From Halomonas sp. DQ26W (GTDB lineage: Bacteria; Pseudomonadota; Gammaproteobacteria; Pseudomonadales; Halomonadaceae), in contig NZ_QPKI01000004.1 in the NCBI RefSeq assembly GCF_003339685.1, forward strand, positions 36,265-100,264: a stretch of 64,000 nt of DNA, in the 5' to 3' direction. The notes under the pieces are model-generated. The model searched no databases. It had not been told where the DNA came from and was given only the letters and a program-made list of their open reading frames with translations. Below are positions 17,497-26,976 of this stretch, piece after piece (position 1 is the stretch's first letter; each line of letters starts with the position of its first letter). The translations under genes were made by a program, and so were the position numbers.

Positions 17497-17532
17497 CGCC
17501 CATAAGGAGCCTTGTTCCTTACATTGGGCGGG
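17497..17532 (+). terminator. Long inverted repeat after the phosphatase gene
   Basis: CCGCCCATAAGGA can pair with TTCCTTACATTGGGCGG, leaving a 4-base bulge and a short loop. No T-run follows directly. It could end wzb transcription or be a protein-binding site. It is within the 400-base wzb-wza gap (17440-17839). Confidence 0.45.
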
Positions 17533-17580
17533 TCGGTTTGTCGTGCCTGCGGCTGAGTTGCCTCATCCCACACGCAAGGC

Positions 17581-17603
17581 TTGACCAAACTTCGTTTGGT
17601 CAA
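17581..17603. promoter_or_regulatory. Perfect 10-bp palindrome upstream of the polysaccharide operon
   Basis: TTGACCAAAC-TTC-GTTTGGTCAA has perfect 10-bp arms and a 3-base centre. It is followed by TTGTGAC rather than a T-run, so an operator for a dimeric regulator is as likely as a terminator. It lies about 260 bases before wza. Confidence 0.5.
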
Positions 17604-17801
17604 TTGTGACAACCAATTTTCAGCATGTCATTTAACTAAAAATCAGCCGGTGAGCTTGTCAGTCCAACGTAACCTGTACGTATCTTCCGCTGCTTTGTAT
17701 GTAACGGAAGGTATACCCGCCCTGCTGCACTATGCGAGCGGCAGAGCGGGTCAACCAGATAATGGACGATCGGGCTTCGGATGGCTGCCAGTGAAATCCG
17801 G

Positions 17802-17813
17802 GGCGGTAGCGTG
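17802..17813 (+). promoter_or_regulatory. ops element (RfaH recruitment site)
   Basis: GGCGGTAGCGTG is identical to the Escherichia coli ops sequence, where RfaH binds paused RNA polymerase. It lies 26 bases before the wza ATG. The preceding GCCAGTG and CCGGG partly resemble the longer JUMPstart. RfaH would suppress polarity across the long polysaccharide operon. Confidence 0.85.
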
Positions 17814-17839
17814 CCAAGGGAATTCACGGGAGAAAAAAA

Positions 17840-19024
17840 ATGATATCGATAGTAGACACTTCAACTTCGTTGGAAGTCTCCAGTAAAGGGGGAGCAAGGA
17901 ACAGATCAGCCTCGAGAATAATGCGGTTTACTACCACCCTGGTGTTGGTAGCTGCATTGCTGATTACCGCCGGTTGTGCCTTTGCCCCCGGGGGGCACAT
18001 CAACGAGAACCGGCTCGATGAGTCGCTCGATTCGCGTGTGGATATCAAGCCGATAACGCCAGAGCTGGTGAGGGATATGCAGGCCGTTGAGTCCGCCTCT
18101 CGGCCCGTCCCCCCGACGCTTCAGCGCGCCATGCAGGAATACGAGTATCGTGTCGGCCCGGGAGACGTCCTGAGCATCATCGTCTATGACCATCCGGAGT
18201 TGACCATTCCGGCAGGCAGTGAGCGTGCCGCCGCCGAAACCGGCAACCGGGTAAGGCCCGACGGCACGATGTTCTATCCCTATGTGGGACGGGTCCGTGT
18301 GGCGGGTATGACCTTAGACGAGATTCGAGCATTGATTGGCCAGCGCCTTTCGAATGTGATCACCGAGCCCCAGGTCGAGGTGGGTATCGCCGCCTTCCGT
18401 TCCCAGAAGGTCTACGTCAGTGGCGCGGTGGCTAACCCAGGTACTCAGCCACTTACCATCGTGCCGATAACGATATTGGATGCCATCAGCGAGGCAGGCG
18501 GGGCTGGTGACAATGCGGATTGGCACAACATCATTCTCTCGCGCGAAGGGCGTGAAGAGCGTATATCGCTCTACGCCATGCTGCGGCAGGGTGATATGTC
18601 CCAGAACCGCATGCTTCGGGATGGCGACCTGTTGCATGTACCCACCTCTGAGAATCAGAACATTGTGGTGCTGGGGCATGTCCTGCGCCCCGGAGCCATT
18701 GCGGTGGGTAATGAGCGGCTTTCCCTGACCGATGCCCTGGCCCGGGCCGGCGGCGTCAACGAGAATCGAGCACAGCCTTCCGGCATCTTCGTGGTACGTG
18801 GGAACGCCCCGGACAGCGAGACGTTGGCGACCGTCTATCAACTGGATATCAGTGATGCCACTCGGTTGATGCTCGGCACACGCTTCCCGCTGGATCCGCA
18901 GGATGTGGTTTACGTGACGGCAGCACCGCTGTCTCGCTGGAACAACGTCATCAGCCTGCTGCTGCCTTCGGTCAATCTTCCGGGTGACACAGCCAGATCG
19001 TTTGATCGCCTAGGTGATATTTGA
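17840..19024 (+). CDS. wza: Wza-type outer-membrane polysaccharide export lipoprotein
   Basis: Outer-membrane channel protein for capsule or exopolysaccharide. The 394-residue ORF has a lipoprotein signal with lipobox LITAGC. It also has the polysaccharide export domain (YRVGPGDVLSIIVYDHPEL, then DGTMFYPYVGRV) and SLBB domains (VYVSGAVANPGTQPL; VVLGHVLRPGAI). The ATG at 17840 has a GGGAG ribosome site, but it puts 27 residues before a second in-frame ATG (17921) that directly starts a normal signal peptide, so the true start may be 17921. It is the first gene after the ops element. Confidence 0.92.
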   Translation: MISIVDTSTSLEVSSKGGARNRSASRIMRFTTTLVLVAALLITAGCAFAPGGHINENRLDESLDSRVDIKPITPELVRDMQAVESASRPVPPTLQRAMQEYEYRVGPGDVLSIIVYDHPELTIPAGSERAAAETGNRVRPDGTMFYPYVGRVRVAGMTLDEIRALIGQRLSNVITEPQVEVGIAAFRSQKVYVSGAVANPGTQPLTIVPITILDAISEAGGAGDNADWHNIILSREGREERISLYAMLRQGDMSQNRMLRDGDLLHVPTSENQNIVVLGHVLRPGAIAVGNERLSLTDALARAGGVNENRAQPSGIFVVRGNAPDSETLATVYQLDISDATRLMLGTRFPLDPQDVVYVTAAPLSRWNNVISLLLPSVNLPGDTARSFDRLGDI

Positions 19025-19061
19025 GAGCCGGGGTTCCTGACACTTTACGAGCGATGAGGCT

Positions 19062-21326
19062 ATGGCAATGACGATCTTTCCCGCCCCCCCGGCTTCTTCT
19101 CCGGCACCTCAAGAGAATAGCGATATCAGCCTGAGAAAGCTGTTGGGAACGCTGGTCGACCATAAGTGGCTGATTATACTTGTCACTCTGGTTGCGATCT
19201 TGATCGGGTATTTTCACTCCAGCTCTCAGCCTCGCATCTATCAGGCCGATGCCTTGATCCAGATCGAGAACCGTGGCGCGATGCTGGGCCTGCTGGAATC
19301 CCTGGCGGTGGGTGAGCAAACCGGGAACCCCACGGCGGCAGAGCTGCAGATCCTGCAGTCAAGGATGGTCCTCGGCGAAACCGCTGACCGGCTCGACCTG
19401 GCGATTCGTATCGAGCCGCGTCGACTGCCTGTCATCGGTGACTTCCTGATCAACCACGGCGTCACCCATGAGAAATATGAGGGGCTAGCGCCGGACTTCC
19501 TGCGAACGCGCTGGCTGGAGTCATCGGATGAGTTGGGTAGCCCCTATGTCTGGTCTCAGGAGTCGCTGAGGGTATCCCGCTTCGACGTGCCCCCGGGGCG
19601 AGAGGGCCGAGGCCACATATTGAGGGTAACCCAGCAGGGAGGGTACGAACTGTTACATGATGGTCAGTTGGTGCTGACAGGTCTTGCGGGTGAGACCGCG
19701 CAGGACGAGGTCCATGGCTATCGACTCTTCGTCAGCCAGCTCGAGGCGCACCCAGGAGCGGAGTTCTACCTGCATCGAGTCTCGCGACTCGCTGCCATCA
19801 GGCAGTTACAGAATCGATTCCTCATCGAGCCAAGGGGGCAAGATTCCGGCGTCTACCAGTTGAGGCTCAGCGGCACGGACAGGGAGCAGATCCAGGAGTC
19901 GTTGGATACCTTGACCGGGGTCTTCTTGACCCAGAACGTTCAGCGGCAGTCGGAAGAGGCCGAGAAGCAGATCGCCTTTCTCAATGAACAGATCCCCCAG
20001 GTCAATGAGCAGTTGACCGACGCGGAGAATCAGCTCAACGAGTACCGAGCTCAGCGGGATTCAGTGGATCTTACCTTCGAGACCCAGAACCTGCTTAACA
20101 GCCTGGTGGCAGTGGATAACCAGCTCACCGAACTCGCGCTGGCCGAATCCGATCTGGCTGAACGCTATCGACCGACTCACCCCAACTATCAGGCCTTGCT
20201 GAGGAAGCGCTCGCAGTTGCAGGCCGAGCGGGAGCGTCTGGATGCGCAGATCGGCGACCTACCCGAGACGCAGCAGGAGGTGCTGCGTCTGACCCGCGAT
20301 ACCCAGGTCAACCAGCAGGTCTATGTCCAGTTGCTCAACCAGCGCCAGGAAATGCGCCTGGTCAAGGCTGGGACGGTAGGTAATGTGCGAATCCTTGACG
20401 CTGCCATGCTGCAGCCGGGGCTGGTCTCGCCACGTGTCAGCCTGACAACCGCAATCAGCGGGCTGGTCGGTGCCTTGCTGGTGTCGATGGTCCTGGTAAT
20501 CCGGATGCTAATGACCCGGGCCATCAAGAGTCCGGATCAACTCGAGGAGCTGGGGCTACCAGTCTACGCCGCGCTACCGGAGTCTGCTGAGCAGGCCAAG
20601 CTGACCCGGCGTATCCGACCCCGCCATGCAAAGAAACCCCAGGACATCTTTCGTCGTCTTCTGGCCATGGAGAACCCCTCCGAAATTGCCGTGGAATCCT
20701 TGCGCGGCCTGCGTACCAGCCTCTACTTCGCCATGCTGGAAGCCGGGGACAATCGACTGATGATTACCGGGGCGAGTCCTGCGGTGGGCAAGAGTTTCGT
20801 GGCTGCCAACTTGGCCGGGGTGTGTGCACAGGCAGGCCAGAGGGTCCTGCTGGTCGATGCCGATATGCGTCGCGGCCACTTGCATCATGCGTTTGGCGGA
20901 CAGAGCGAAGGTGGGCTGTCGGAGCTTCTGGCACAGCGCATTGAACCGGACGAGGCGATTCGTCACACCGACTTGGAGGGGCTTCACTATGTTTCCCGCG
21001 GTACGGTGCCTCCCAACCCCTCGGAGCTGCTGATGCAGCGTAGCTTTCACGTGTTCCTGGAATCGATGAGCGCCCGTTACGACTTGGTGGTGCTGGATAC
21101 CCCACCGGTGCTGGCCGTCACCGATGCCGCCGTGGTGGGTAAGCTGGCCGGTACCAGCCTGCTGGTGGTGCGATTCGGCACTAACCCGCCAGCCGAGATC
21201 AAGGCAGCCAAGCGGCGCCTGGAAAGTGCAGGGGTCAGGCTCAAGGGCGCTATCTTGAACGGGGTCGAGAAGCCCACCAAGAACCGCTACGGCCATTACG
21301 GAAGCTACCTCTATGCCTATCGGTGA
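19062..21326 (+). CDS. wzc: Wzc-type polysaccharide co-polymerase and tyrosine autokinase
   Basis: Inner-membrane protein (754 residues) controlling polymer length and linking export to phosphorylation. It has an N-terminal Wzz domain with membrane helices near 30-50 and 465-490 and a long coiled coil (about 300-420, EEAEKQIAFLNEQIPQVNEQ). The C-terminal BY-kinase has Walker A GASPAVGKSF (about 570), Walker A' LLVDADMRRG (about 600) and Walker B VVLDTPP (about 677). The tail has a tyrosine cluster at 743, 746, 749, 751 and 753. The Wzb-like phosphatase upstream is the likely partner. Confidence 0.95.
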   Translation: MAMTIFPAPPASSPAPQENSDISLRKLLGTLVDHKWLIILVTLVAILIGYFHSSSQPRIYQADALIQIENRGAMLGLLESLAVGEQTGNPTAAELQILQSRMVLGETADRLDLAIRIEPRRLPVIGDFLINHGVTHEKYEGLAPDFLRTRWLESSDELGSPYVWSQESLRVSRFDVPPGREGRGHILRVTQQGGYELLHDGQLVLTGLAGETAQDEVHGYRLFVSQLEAHPGAEFYLHRVSRLAAIRQLQNRFLIEPRGQDSGVYQLRLSGTDREQIQESLDTLTGVFLTQNVQRQSEEAEKQIAFLNEQIPQVNEQLTDAENQLNEYRAQRDSVDLTFETQNLLNSLVAVDNQLTELALAESDLAERYRPTHPNYQALLRKRSQLQAERERLDAQIGDLPETQQEVLRLTRDTQVNQQVYVQLLNQRQEMRLVKAGTVGNVRILDAAMLQPGLVSPRVSLTTAISGLVGALLVSMVLVIRMLMTRAIKSPDQLEELGLPVYAALPESAEQAKLTRRIRPRHAKKPQDIFRRLLAMENPSEIAVESLRGLRTSLYFAMLEAGDNRLMITGASPAVGKSFVAANLAGVCAQAGQRVLLVDADMRRGHLHHAFGGQSEGGLSELLAQRIEPDEAIRHTDLEGLHYVSRGTVPPNPSELLMQRSFHVFLESMSARYDLVVLDTPPVLAVTDAAVVGKLAGTSLLVVRFGTNPPAEIKAAKRRLESAGVRLKGAILNGVEKPTKNRYGHYGSYLYAYR

Positions 21327-21332
21327 ATCGCT

Positions 21333-23135
21333 ATGCTGAAGCAAATGCACGAACTCTATACGCTGCTGACCAAGCCGCAGCGTCGCCGCCTGATACGGCT
21401 TCAGATACTAATCATCATCATGGCCTTCGCCGAGGTTGTCAGCGTGATATCCATCGGCCCCTTCATGGCGGTGGTGGGCGACATGAGTCGGCTCGAAGGG
21501 GAAGGCTGGTTGGCCCAGGCTTATACGCTGAGTGGTGTCGACAGCCCACAGCGCTTCCTCACTCTGATGGGCATTGCGGTGTTGTCGATCCTGATTCTGG
21601 CAGCCCTGTTCTCGATGTACACCACCTGGCGCCTGTCGCTTTACGGGGCGCATGTCGGGGCCGAGCTTTCGAGCCGCCTCTACCTCTACTACCTGCACCA
21701 GTCCTGGATGTTCCATGCAGGGGGTAGCAGTAGCCGCTTGATAAATCGGGTGTCTCAGGAAGTACAGCGGGTGACCACCAAGATCATCAACCCCTTCATG
21801 CAGTTCAATGCCAAGGTGGTGATGGTAATCTGCATGTCGCTGACCATTCTGATCTATAACCCCGTGGTTGCGGCCATTGGTGTCGTGATCTTTGTCACCA
21901 CCTATATGCTGCTCTACAAGACGGTACGCCGTTTTCTGATCGCCAACGGAAAGCGGATATCCCAGGCCCAGACCCAGCGCTTCAAGCTCATGACCGAGGG
22001 CTTTGGTGGCATCAAGGATCTGCTGCTGTTGCATCGTCAAGCTACCTACACCCAGCAGTTCGACAAGGCCAGTCACCGGGTGGCGCGGGGCCAGGGTGTC
22101 ACCCAAGGGCTAAGTGATGCACCGCGCTATGCCATCGAGCTGGTGGCCTTCGGTTCGGTGATCTTCCTGGTTCTCTATCTGCTCAATATTCACCAGGGCA
22201 ACCTGGGGGCGATACTGCCCGCTCTGTCGATCTATGCCCTGGCCGGTTTCAAGATGCTGCCGGCTTACCAGAAGATCTATTCTTCCGTTTCCCATATCCG
22301 CGGCAACCTGGCGGCCTACGAGGCAATTCGCGGCGACCTGTTGGCCAGCCGTTCGCCAGAGGCCTATTCCACCGCAGACAACCAGCCCGAAGCGACGCCG
22401 ATGGTTCCTGCATCGGCCATCCAATTGGAGGATGTGGTCTTCCACTACCCGGGCAAGGAGGAGCCTGCGCTCAATGGATTCACGTTGACAATCCCGGCTA
22501 AGTCCAGGGTGGGGTTGGTAGGTGAGTCGGGATCGGGCAAGTCGACGGCAGTGGATCTATTGCTGGGACTGATCCTGCCGCAGCAGGGCCGAGTACTGGT
22601 GGACGGCATGCCGCTGGACAAGGAGAACCTCGCGAATTGGCAGGCCGGCGTGGGCTTTGTTCCGCAGCACATCTTCCTGGCGGATGCCTCCATTCTGGAG
22701 AACGTCGCTTTCGGATTGCCGCGTGACCGGATCGACGTGGTACAGGTGGAGGAAGCGCTGCGGATGGCACAGCTCGATACCTTGATCGACTCCTTTCCGG
22801 AAGGATTGGAAACGCAGGTAGGCGAGCGGGGCGTTCAACTTTCAGGTGGTCAGCGTCAGCGTATCGGCATCGCTCGTGCCCTCTATCGTAAGGCCCATGT
22901 GCTGGTTCTCGATGAGGCCACCAGCGCCCTGGATGGGATCACCGAGAAACGGGTAATGGAGGATATCGATCAAGTTGCCGGCGGCAAGACCCTGGTAATG
23001 ATTGCCCACCGCCTTTCTACGGTAAGAGGCTGCGACATCATCTATGTGCTCGATGAGGGCAGGGTGGTGGACAGTGGTACTTATGACGAGCTTGCTGAAC
23101 GGAATACGGCATTCCGCATGATGGCCAACCTCTAA
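21333..23135 (+). CDS. ABC transporter, fused permease-ATPase (PglK/MsbA-like flippase)
   Basis: A 600-residue half-transporter with six membrane helices (about 20-310) and an ATPase domain with Walker A GESGSGKST (about 393), signature LSGGQRQRIGIARAL (about 505) and Walker B VLVLDEATSALDG. PglK-type proteins of this architecture flip undecaprenyl-linked oligosaccharides. No Wzx is encoded in the cluster, so this gene probably fills that role between the initiating transferase and the Wzy-like polymerase. It starts 6 bases after wzc. Lipid A export (MsbA) is a less likely reading given the context. Confidence 0.85.
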   Translation: MLKQMHELYTLLTKPQRRRLIRLQILIIIMAFAEVVSVISIGPFMAVVGDMSRLEGEGWLAQAYTLSGVDSPQRFLTLMGIAVLSILILAALFSMYTTWRLSLYGAHVGAELSSRLYLYYLHQSWMFHAGGSSSRLINRVSQEVQRVTTKIINPFMQFNAKVVMVICMSLTILIYNPVVAAIGVVIFVTTYMLLYKTVRRFLIANGKRISQAQTQRFKLMTEGFGGIKDLLLLHRQATYTQQFDKASHRVARGQGVTQGLSDAPRYAIELVAFGSVIFLVLYLLNIHQGNLGAILPALSIYALAGFKMLPAYQKIYSSVSHIRGNLAAYEAIRGDLLASRSPEAYSTADNQPEATPMVPASAIQLEDVVFHYPGKEEPALNGFTLTIPAKSRVGLVGESGSGKSTAVDLLLGLILPQQGRVLVDGMPLDKENLANWQAGVGFVPQHIFLADASILENVAFGLPRDRIDVVQVEEALRMAQLDTLIDSFPEGLETQVGERGVQLSGGQRQRIGIARALYRKAHVLVLDEATSALDGITEKRVMEDIDQVAGGKTLVMIAHRLSTVRGCDIIYVLDEGRVVDSGTYDELAERNTAFRMMANL

Positions 23136-23157
23136 CACTACCTGGGCGAGAATACAC

Positions 23158-24327
23158 ATGAACCTGATCGCCGCCGTGCTGCTGTTCCTGGGGCTGAGCC
23201 TAGCCAGCTTTTATGTCTTCCCTAGCGGGCAACCTCAGCCTGCTGACTTCGTGTTGCTCGGTTTCGCGATCATCATGTCGATCATGGCTTTGGGTGACGA
23301 GCATCTGGAGCTCTCGCCGTTTGTTGTCAGTTGGGGATTGATGGTGCTGTGGGTGCTGTTTGTGAGCCTGGCCTGGACCCTGGTGATGGAAACCACGGGC
23401 TTTTTGATTTACCCGGCCTTCTTCTTCTTCAATTTCCTCGTGGGAATGGCAACGCTGCGGTTCTTGAGGGTCTACGGCTCCTATGCGCGTAGCTTGATTC
23501 GCATTGCCGTATCCATCGCGCTGCTGGTCACTGCCACTGAGGTCATGGTGCAGTTGGCATTGGGGTTCAATCGGGCAACAGGAAGTTTCAACAACCCCAA
23601 CCAGATGGCCTACTTTTCGCTTTGCGGCATTGTGGTACTGATGATGCTAGACGATTATCGGCTTCAGTTGAGGCCACTTGTTCTCAGTGGTCTGGCCGCT
23701 GGCATGGTGGGCATTCTGTCGGCGTCGTCGCTGGCGGCCATGGGGGGGGGCGCCCTGGTCGTGGTCGGTTGGGCCATGGCCAACGCCACGCGAATCAAGC
23801 ATTTCGCACGCTTGGTAGTAGCGGTGCCACTCTTTCTCATCGTAGTTATCGTGATCAACCTTCGCGCCGATGGTCAGATCTTCAATAACCTGCAGAAACG
23901 CATGGACCGGGCGCCCGACAAGGTGGAAGGTGTTTACGAGCAGCGCAAGTTCGACCGGCTCGAGCACTTTCCCGAGTATGCGATCCTCGGGGCAGGCGAA
24001 GGCGAGCGCCAACGCTTTGTTCCCTACCACCGTGCCGAGATCCACTCGTCCTTTATCAATATGCTGTTCGCCTACGGCATACCCGGGTTCGGCCTCTTCC
24101 TGTTGGTGATCTTCACCGCGCTACGCCGTGCTCCAGCCTATGTGTGGGTGGGTATGGCCGGCCCGCTCTTCTACTCAATGACCCATAACGGGCTTCGTTC
24201 GACGCTTTTCTGGTTGGTGCTGGTGCTGTGCTGGCATCTCTATCGATGGGGGCGGCAGCCGGTTTTCTATCCACCGCCCGCTGCACAAGACGAACTTGTG
24301 CATGTCGAATCATCGTCAAGGCACTGA
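23158..24327 (+). CDS. O-antigen ligase/Wzy-like polysaccharide polymerase
   Basis: A 389-residue membrane protein with about ten hydrophobic helices and the Wzy_C/WaaL family loop containing GSFNNPNQMAYF (about 140-151). The periplasmic loop around RFVPYHRAEIHSSFINMLFA is also typical, with H and R/E residues used in glycan transfer. In a cluster with Wza, Wzc and a flippase it most likely polymerises repeat units; ligation to lipid A or protein cannot be excluded. It lies 22 bases after the ABC transporter. Confidence 0.82.
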   Translation: MNLIAAVLLFLGLSLASFYVFPSGQPQPADFVLLGFAIIMSIMALGDEHLELSPFVVSWGLMVLWVLFVSLAWTLVMETTGFLIYPAFFFFNFLVGMATLRFLRVYGSYARSLIRIAVSIALLVTATEVMVQLALGFNRATGSFNNPNQMAYFSLCGIVVLMMLDDYRLQLRPLVLSGLAAGMVGILSASSLAAMGGGALVVVGWAMANATRIKHFARLVVAVPLFLIVVIVINLRADGQIFNNLQKRMDRAPDKVEGVYEQRKFDRLEHFPEYAILGAGEGERQRFVPYHRAEIHSSFINMLFAYGIPGFGLFLLVIFTALRRAPAYVWVGMAGPLFYSMTHNGLRSTLFWLVLVLCWHLYRWGRQPVFYPPPAAQDELVHVESSSRH

Positions 24328-24462
24328 GCCCCCTGTCTCATCGTCGATCGATGGGTTAGATATTTAAAATTTCAAGCACCTCGGCTAGTTGCATATCGCT
24401 GCCGCAGTGGATCTAACCGAGCACGAGTCATTGCTGCTCGGGATAGAAGTGAGGGAATACGC

Positions 24463-26463
24463 ATGCAGAATTTATTGAGCCCCTTGTTGTTTCTCCCACG
24501 CGACATAAAGCGTCGAGTCCTGGTGGCGGTCGACGGTATTATCGTGGTTGCCTCGTTGCATCTTGCCCTCATGCTGCATATGGGTAGCCTGCAATTATCA
24601 CGCGATACCCCCCTGTGGGTGGCCAGTGTCTCCATAGCAGCGGCGAGCCTGCTGCTGTTCAAGTGGTTGGGGCTCTACCGCGTTGTGATCCGCTATATGA
24701 ACCACGCCACTGTGCCGGTGGTGGCAGTGGCGGTCGGGGTGTCGTCGCTGGTGGTCTTGTTGGCGAGCAGGCTGACGGGCCTTAGCCTTGTCACCCTTCC
24801 GGTTCTCGTCAGTTATGCACTACTTATGTTGCTCGGCCTGGGCAGCGTACGTTTCCTGTTGCGGGAACTCTATATACTCAGCCAGCGGCGGCTACGCCGG
24901 CCCGTGGTGATTTATGGGGCGGGGGCGGCCGGCTGTGAACTGTTTGCTGCCCTTCGCCATGGGGGCGAATTCGAACCGGTGGCCTTCGTCGATGATTGGC
25001 GCGGCCTCGACGGTGCCCTGGTCGAAGGACTGCGCGTGCATCAGCCGGTTGCTCTGGCGGCACTTGTCGAGGAATACAAGGCTGCCATGGTGCTGCTGGC
25101 CATACCGAGTGCGCCACGCTGTCGGCGTAGGGAGATCCTGCGCAACCTATCGGCATTATCGGTACCGGTGAAGACGATTCCCGGTAGCGCCGATGTGATT
25201 GCGGGCCGCGCTCAGATCAGCGAGCTGCGCGATGTGGCACTGGAAGACCTGCTGGGACGCGATCCCGTGCCACCATTCCCTGACCTGCTGGAAGCCAATA
25301 TCCGCAGCAAGTCGGTCATGGTGACCGGGGCGGGAGGATCCATCGGTAGCGAGCTGTGTCGTCAGATCATCGCGCTTGGACCCGTTCGTTTGTTGCTGGT
25401 CGATAACTGCGAATTCGCGCTCTATGCCATCGAGCAGGAGCTTGCCAATCACACGAGGGCCGGCAGGATGGGAACCGAAATCAAGCCCTTGATGATATCG
25501 GTGCAGTCACGGGAGGGACTCGAGACCATTTTCGGTGCCTTTGAGGTTCACACCGTCTACCATGCCGCGGCCTACAAGCATGTGCCACTGGTGGAGTACA
25601 ATCTCATCGAGAGTATTCGCAACAACGTCTTTGGCACCCTGAACCTTGCCAGGGCGGCGATGACGGCGAGAGTCGAGACCTTCGTGGTCGTTTCCACCGA
25701 CAAGGCGGTACGACCCACCAACGTCATGGGCGCGTCCAAGCGGTTGGCCGAACTGATCTGCCAGGCCTTCGCCGACACCGGATGTCGTACGCGCTTCTGC
25801 ATGGTGAGGTTCGGCAATGTCCTGGGTTCCAGCGGATCGGTCGTACCCCTGTTCCACAAGCAGATCGAGCAGGGTGGGCCTGTCCAGGTGACGGACCCCG
25901 ACATCACCCGCTACTTCATGACTATCCCCGAAGCCGCCCAGCTCGTGATTCAAGCCGGCGCCATGGGGCGGGGAGGCGAAGTCTACGTGCTCGACATGGG
26001 TGAGCCGGTAAGAATCCAAGATCTGGCAGTGAACATGATTCGTCTCTCCGGCCTGGAGGTGCGGGACGCGGATCACCCTGATGGTGATATCGAGATCGTC
26101 TACACCGGTTTGAGGCCGGGTGAGAAGCTTTACGAGGAACTACTGATCGGCGGAGAAGTCGAGGCAACCCGACATCATCGAATCAGCACCTCACGAGAAG
26201 TGTATTGGACCTGGGACCGGCTTAGGCCTTTTCTGAACGAACTAGAAGCAGTGCTGGCCAAGTTCGACCATGCCCGTCTGCGTCAACTGCTAGTCTCCGC
26301 TCCGTTAGGCTATACGCCTGAGGATGACATTGTCGATTTAATCTGGAACGCACGTAAACAACAAGCCGGGCCTGCTCAAGGATCACCCGGTTTTATCATT
26401 CCCTTCCCTGAGACGAACACTAGGGTGGATCCGCTGATCAGTATCGCTCGCACAGAACGTTAA
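24463..26463 (+). CDS. WbpM/CapD-type membrane UDP-GlcNAc 4,6-dehydratase
   Basis: A 666-residue nucleotide-sugar dehydratase or epimerase with four N-terminal membrane helices and a CoA-binding-like domain (VVIYGAGAAGCELFAAL). It has a C-terminal extended SDR domain with VTGAGGSIGSELC (about 287-299). The catalytic region reads STDKA near 411 and then MGASK, Met in place of the usual Tyr as in WbpM-type long dehydratases. It should make the UDP-4-keto-6-deoxy sugar that leads to QuiNAc, FucNAc or bacillosamine-type residues. Dedicated aminotransferase and epimerase genes are not seen nearby. Confidence 0.9.
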   Translation: MQNLLSPLLFLPRDIKRRVLVAVDGIIVVASLHLALMLHMGSLQLSRDTPLWVASVSIAAASLLLFKWLGLYRVVIRYMNHATVPVVAVAVGVSSLVVLLASRLTGLSLVTLPVLVSYALLMLLGLGSVRFLLRELYILSQRRLRRPVVIYGAGAAGCELFAALRHGGEFEPVAFVDDWRGLDGALVEGLRVHQPVALAALVEEYKAAMVLLAIPSAPRCRRREILRNLSALSVPVKTIPGSADVIAGRAQISELRDVALEDLLGRDPVPPFPDLLEANIRSKSVMVTGAGGSIGSELCRQIIALGPVRLLLVDNCEFALYAIEQELANHTRAGRMGTEIKPLMISVQSREGLETIFGAFEVHTVYHAAAYKHVPLVEYNLIESIRNNVFGTLNLARAAMTARVETFVVVSTDKAVRPTNVMGASKRLAELICQAFADTGCRTRFCMVRFGNVLGSSGSVVPLFHKQIEQGGPVQVTDPDITRYFMTIPEAAQLVIQAGAMGRGGEVYVLDMGEPVRIQDLAVNMIRLSGLEVRDADHPDGDIEIVYTGLRPGEKLYEELLIGGEVEATRHHRISTSREVYWTWDRLRPFLNELEAVLAKFDHARLRQLLVSAPLGYTPEDDIVDLIWNARKQQAGPAQGSPGFIIPFPETNTRVDPLISIARTER

Positions 26464-26563
26464 AGGTTTAGGTATCTTAGAAAAGTCGTCCGGCCAATGC
26501 CGCACGGCGGCCCCGTCATGCCTTTCAATACCTTCCTGAGCCCCATAACAAAGGAAGGTTGAC

Positions 26564-26976
26564 ATGCGCATTGAACCCTTGCTTATCAAGCTCTGGGTGA
26601 TTCGGCAAGTGGAGCAGGCCGGGCTTCATGTTCATAATTTAAGCGTTATCTGGCCCGCGGGGTTCTGCGACATGATGGTGCCAATGGTGATATCAGCACG
26701 CTGGTCTTGAGCCATCCCGATGGGCGTTGGCAGGCTCTGGTAGGCCAGCACCGCTACGCGGTGATCAGTGCACTTGGGAAGCCGCTTATCGATATACGGG
26801 TGGAATCCTTCGTCGGGCGAGAAGAAGTGATGCTGTGGCTTGGCGTCGTTTCGGGGCTATTCACTCCGGCTGCAGCGCTCGAGGTCTTCGATGCCTGTTT
26901 TTCCAGTGCAGAGGACCGCACCGGCTTGGATGTTCTCAATAGGGTCTGCACGTCTTCAGGAGGAAGCGTGGAATGA
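26564..26976 (+). pseudogene. Small hypothetical gene, apparently frameshifted
   Basis: An ATG at 26564 with an AAGGAAGG ribosome site opens a frame that ends after 48 codons at 26710. A second frame, without an ATG start, runs from just after a TAA at 26635-26637 to a TGA at 26976, which overlaps the next gene's ATG (ATGA). Joining the two near AATTTAAGCG (about 26636-26645) would give about 137 residues, including SHPDGRWQALVGQHRYAVIS and IDIRVESFVGREEVMLWLGV. I do not recognise the family. Either a 1-base indel broke it or a short protein starts at a TTG (26707) or GTT/CTG codon. The coupling to the downstream kinase-like gene suggests a partner role. Confidence 0.45.
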
